Position numbers and translations under genes: made by a program. Source: Paragordius varius (taxonomy: Eukaryota > Nematomorpha). From it: a stretch of DNA of 64,000 bases. Under the pieces are notes generated by a model. The model searched no databases and was not told the origin of the DNA. It saw nothing but the letters and a program-made list of their open reading frames with translations. The stretch spans positions 3,286,001-3,350,000 of the forward strand of contig OZ176055.1 of NCBI GenBank assembly GCA_964247055.1, read 5' to 3'. Position 1 is the stretch's first letter. The number at the start of each line of letters is the position of its first letter. This document shows, piece by piece, positions 61,044 through 64,000 of the stretch.

Positions 61044-64000
61044 CTAGTGTATAAATGTGGAGTACAGTTTGGCAAAATTTTCGTGGATTAGGTTAAAAAA
61101 CCGTTTGATATTTCGGCACACGTGTCGCAAAAATCGTTTCAAATGTCTCCTATAATCTGCGCTACACATGCAATACAGGAAAAAGTCAAGCGAATAATTT
61201 GCTATTTCCAGAAGGTTAGCCACGGCCGTAAAAATATGATATCCGTATGAATTTTGCCTGGCTCCTGCATAGCCCTGCGTCATTACAAAAATTTGGGGTG
61301 TAACTGAAAGAGTGAACAAAATTGAAATAGCTAGGAGAAGATGAGTTAAGTTTTTTTCTTTCTTAGCTTGTTTGGCCCATGTTATGGATGATGTACTTGG
61401 TCTCCCTGAGGGCGATTGAGAATCACTGGAACTTATTTGTTTGTCCTGGGATTTATATTTATGATAAATAATTTTATAAGTTTTGAATCAATAATTTCCT
61501 CAACAAAAACAAACTGTTTACATAAATAAATACTAGGGTAGATTGATTGTTTTAATTTTAAATACACAAGCTCCCCCCTATCATTTATTGCTTATTTGGA
61601 CTTTTTATACATGTTTAGCTAACTAATTAATTGAAGTAAGCAATATTTTAGGCAGTATGTTTTAATAAACGACACTAATAATTCTTAAGAATTTTTTAAA
61701 TTTAAACATTTTAGCGGTACCACAACTAATTATTTTTACTTATATCTGCAAATTTATAATTTAAATTACACTTTAAAAAGCAACAACGCTTAAATCAGTT
61801 GAATGATGGATGATTCAACTAAAATTTATTTTACTACTGAAATTATAAATTGATCCATAGATTTTAACTAAATATTTGATTATAAACAATGTTTAGGTTG
61901 TTATTACTGATTGCAAAAGATTAAAAATGTATTTAACCGGATTTTTACGGAAACCTCATATACTTTTTTACATACGCTAATTGTTATCAAATAAACTATT
62001 CGGACTAAACAATCTTTTTTTAATATTAGTTAATAACCGCTAAATGCGTTTCTATCATTCCATAAATGGCTTATAATTAACTATTAACCCTTTTAAACCC
62101 AATGAATATCTAATCAATTTTATTTATTTTTAAAGTTCATGATCATTATCAATTACCTTATTGCTTGATACTGACTTGCAAGATAAAATGGAGGAAATTG
62201 AAAACCGTTTCATATAAGTCGCCCATTTATTGGCTAAAGTAGCTTCCCTTTTGTTGTTTTCAAATATGGTTCCTAATTTATTATTATTATTCTCACACAG
62301 TGTGTAATTATGATTAAAATTTTTAGCTTCGTTATTATTGTTTGCGTTTATGGTATCATGGTAAAGTTTATATTTATTGATAACATTATTAACTTTTATC
62401 GGATTTTCATCATCAGTGGTGTGATAAATATTTTGATTTGCGTTATGTAATTTGAATGAAACATTCAAACTTTTACGTTGTTTCATCGTTTGTTGATGTT
62501 TTGATTTGTTTGTTTTCGTAACTTTGCTAAATTGAGGTGATGATTCTACATGTGCTAGGAATGAAGACTTTGACATGTTCTTCAAGTTTTTATCATAATG
62601 TTTATTATTACATTGCCGAGTAAGTGACACATTTTGACACATGGGTTCATGGTGTTTCGTCGCACAATTATCTTTTGTATGCGGTGAAGCCTTGAAAAAA
62701 TTAGTTAATTTATATCGTTTGTGGGATTTGCCACTATTCTTATCATAATTATCATCGGCACTTATGTTATTATTGTCATTGCTAACATTATCAATATTAT
62801 CGAACATGAGTGAATCGAGTTTATTGGGCTTATTCGTTACGCCTGAGGTCATACTCATAAATGAATCGTTTGGACCATACGTATTTCCTCCCCCGGTATC
62901 AGTTAACAGTAAATCATTACGGATTTTCGCTACGCGCTGTAACTTCCCCACTATGAGTACATTAGCTATGACGACAAAAATTACGGGTATTATGCGTGTG
63001 AGAAAGACCCAAGACCATTTATAAAGTACGCGGTAAGCGAAACTTTTATCAAGTACATCATTGTGTTCCCGGTAATAATTAACTATTGATGTAATTAACG
63101 TTACAGCAGTTATACGGTCTGTAAATACCAAGGGTAACCGTATGAGACGTTGTTTATAATTTAAAATATAGGAGTTTTTGAATATGCTCGTATTCCGATT
63201 ATTTACAACCGTTTTCACAGGGTATGAACAGGCAGTTTCAAGCGAAAAATTGTACGTTAACATAAGTTTACTAATGAATAATTTGTGATTTTGTTTGGTT
63301 GAAATGGTGTTACTAAGGGGTATCAAACTAACGTCAAAGCTTGAATCTACTTTATCTCCTATTTTTTCTGGCGTATCTTGATTCACTAGCTCCGAAAGGT
63401 TTGTTTTTGAAAGAGATACGTTTAAATTATCTGCGAGGATTTGAGCAATAGTATGACTATAGTTTTTGTCTTTCCCATTTAGCAACGTTGTTTCAAAATT
63501 TCTCAGAGTAAAGTAAGACCTATTTGCGTGACATTTATCAAGTTTGATGGCATCAACAAAGTTGTGTGAGGTATGATTCGATATATACAATTTTTTGACC
63601 AATAGCTCCCGTTTGGATATTACGACGTAATCTTGAGTCAGAGGAAGAGATATTATAAGTGCTACAAAGAACGATGTAAAAACCATAAGGCGAGTTCGAC
63701 TCCTGCTACACCATCGATGACATTTTAAAGGCCAATACACGGTTATCAACCTTTCAATCGCCATACTCATTGTGACAAAAGTAGATGCTGCAAATACTGT
63801 ATTAACCAAAAAGTACATGCCATACAAACGATAATATGCCCAAAATTTGGTGTTCAAGTTGAAAGTGTGTCTATCATGCTTGTAGAGACTTCGTTTCTTA
63901 TGCGTTTCCCCTAAATACTTTAGTTTTTTGCAGTAAAGTATGACGGGTGAAAGGGTTGACTCACGGCACACCAAGCTAAATATGGCGGTAAATCGGGTAT
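61044..64000 (-). CDS. Rhodopsin-class peptide GPCR, C-terminal part, 2 visible exons
   Basis: Exons 64000(edge)-62157 and 61445-61044 join in phase (AATAAG|gtaatt ... cccag|GACAAA). Transmembrane 3 ends with MSMAIERLITVYWPLKCHRWC, where DRY is replaced by IER, as in FMRFamide-receptor-like and GPR139/142-like peptide receptors. TM4 (LMVFTSFFVALIISLP), a long extracellular loop 2 (~150 residues with many NxS/T sites), TM5 (FLTRIIPVIFVVIANVLIV), a ~270-residue Asn/Ser-rich loop 3, TM6 (HLLLAISILFTLSVTP) and TM7 with NLLEIANYSLDFFLYCM (NPxxY-like NYSLDFF) follow. The cytoplasmic tail ends STFIH. TM1 and the start lie beyond the right edge. The ligand is unknown; FMRFamide-like peptides are plausible. 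Confidence 0.88.

Noticed and set aside
1-64000. tRNA, snRNA and rRNA genes
   Set aside because: No convincing A-box/B-box pairs, snRNA cores or rRNA blocks were noticed by eye on either strand. Short RNAs could be missed without a covariance search.

Overview
The window is AT-rich animal nuclear DNA. Its genes are split by many short AT-rich GT-AG introns, and it is full of TA microsatellites and small non-autonomous DNA transposons. The gene set (basonuclin/disconnected-type zinc fingers, an ADAMTS-like metalloprotease, a peptide-type GPCR, a sperm-type RIIa/IQ protein) points to a bilaterian, probably a protostome. An arthropod such as a chelicerate is my best guess, but nothing here fixes the taxon.

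Layout, left to right. 668-6756 (+): C-terminal half of the PP2A scaffold subunit A, nine exons, 5' part off the left edge. 7464-12163 (-): a seven-exon, 720-residue protein with an N-terminal RIIa docking domain and three IQ motifs. 15433-22289 (-): a secreted M12B metalloprotease with an ADAMTS-like tail, about 13 exons, one of which is abutted by a transposon. 23810-24642 (-): a complete five-exon TMEM147. 27644-28613 (-): phase-consistent 3' exons of a gene I do not recognise, with further candidate exons up to about 32.05 kb. 33438-36750 (-): a basonuclin/disco-like zinc-finger factor, followed upstream by about 7.5 kb with no visible gene. 54592-55725 (+): complete two-exon eIF2B alpha. 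61044-64000 (-): a rhodopsin-class GPCR running off the right edge.

The rest is mostly mobile DNA. I recognise at least five small inverted-repeat families: a Tc1/mariner-like MITE with TA target sites (5 copies), a short hAT-like MITE (7 copies), a ~160-bp hairpin MITE (2 copies), a ~520-bp family ending in TGGGGTAG (3 copies), and a family ending in AAATGG/CCATTT that carries about 20-bp subterminal repeats (2 copies). There is also a 3.1-kb hAT element with a perfect 8-bp target duplication, whose interior holds the transposase 3' region twice in inverted orientation.

The most notable non-coding signal is a hammerhead ribozyme on the minus strand at 51459-51524. It lies in a small repeat unit, with two degenerate relatives in the next 500 bp. 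This suggests a retrozyme-like or Penelope-associated ribozyme repeat.

The genes do not form an operon or an obvious pathway. PP2A-A, TMEM147 and eIF2B alpha are housekeeping; the others look developmental, secreted, sperm-related or neuronal. Exon boundaries were set by splice motifs and reading phase, without transcripts.
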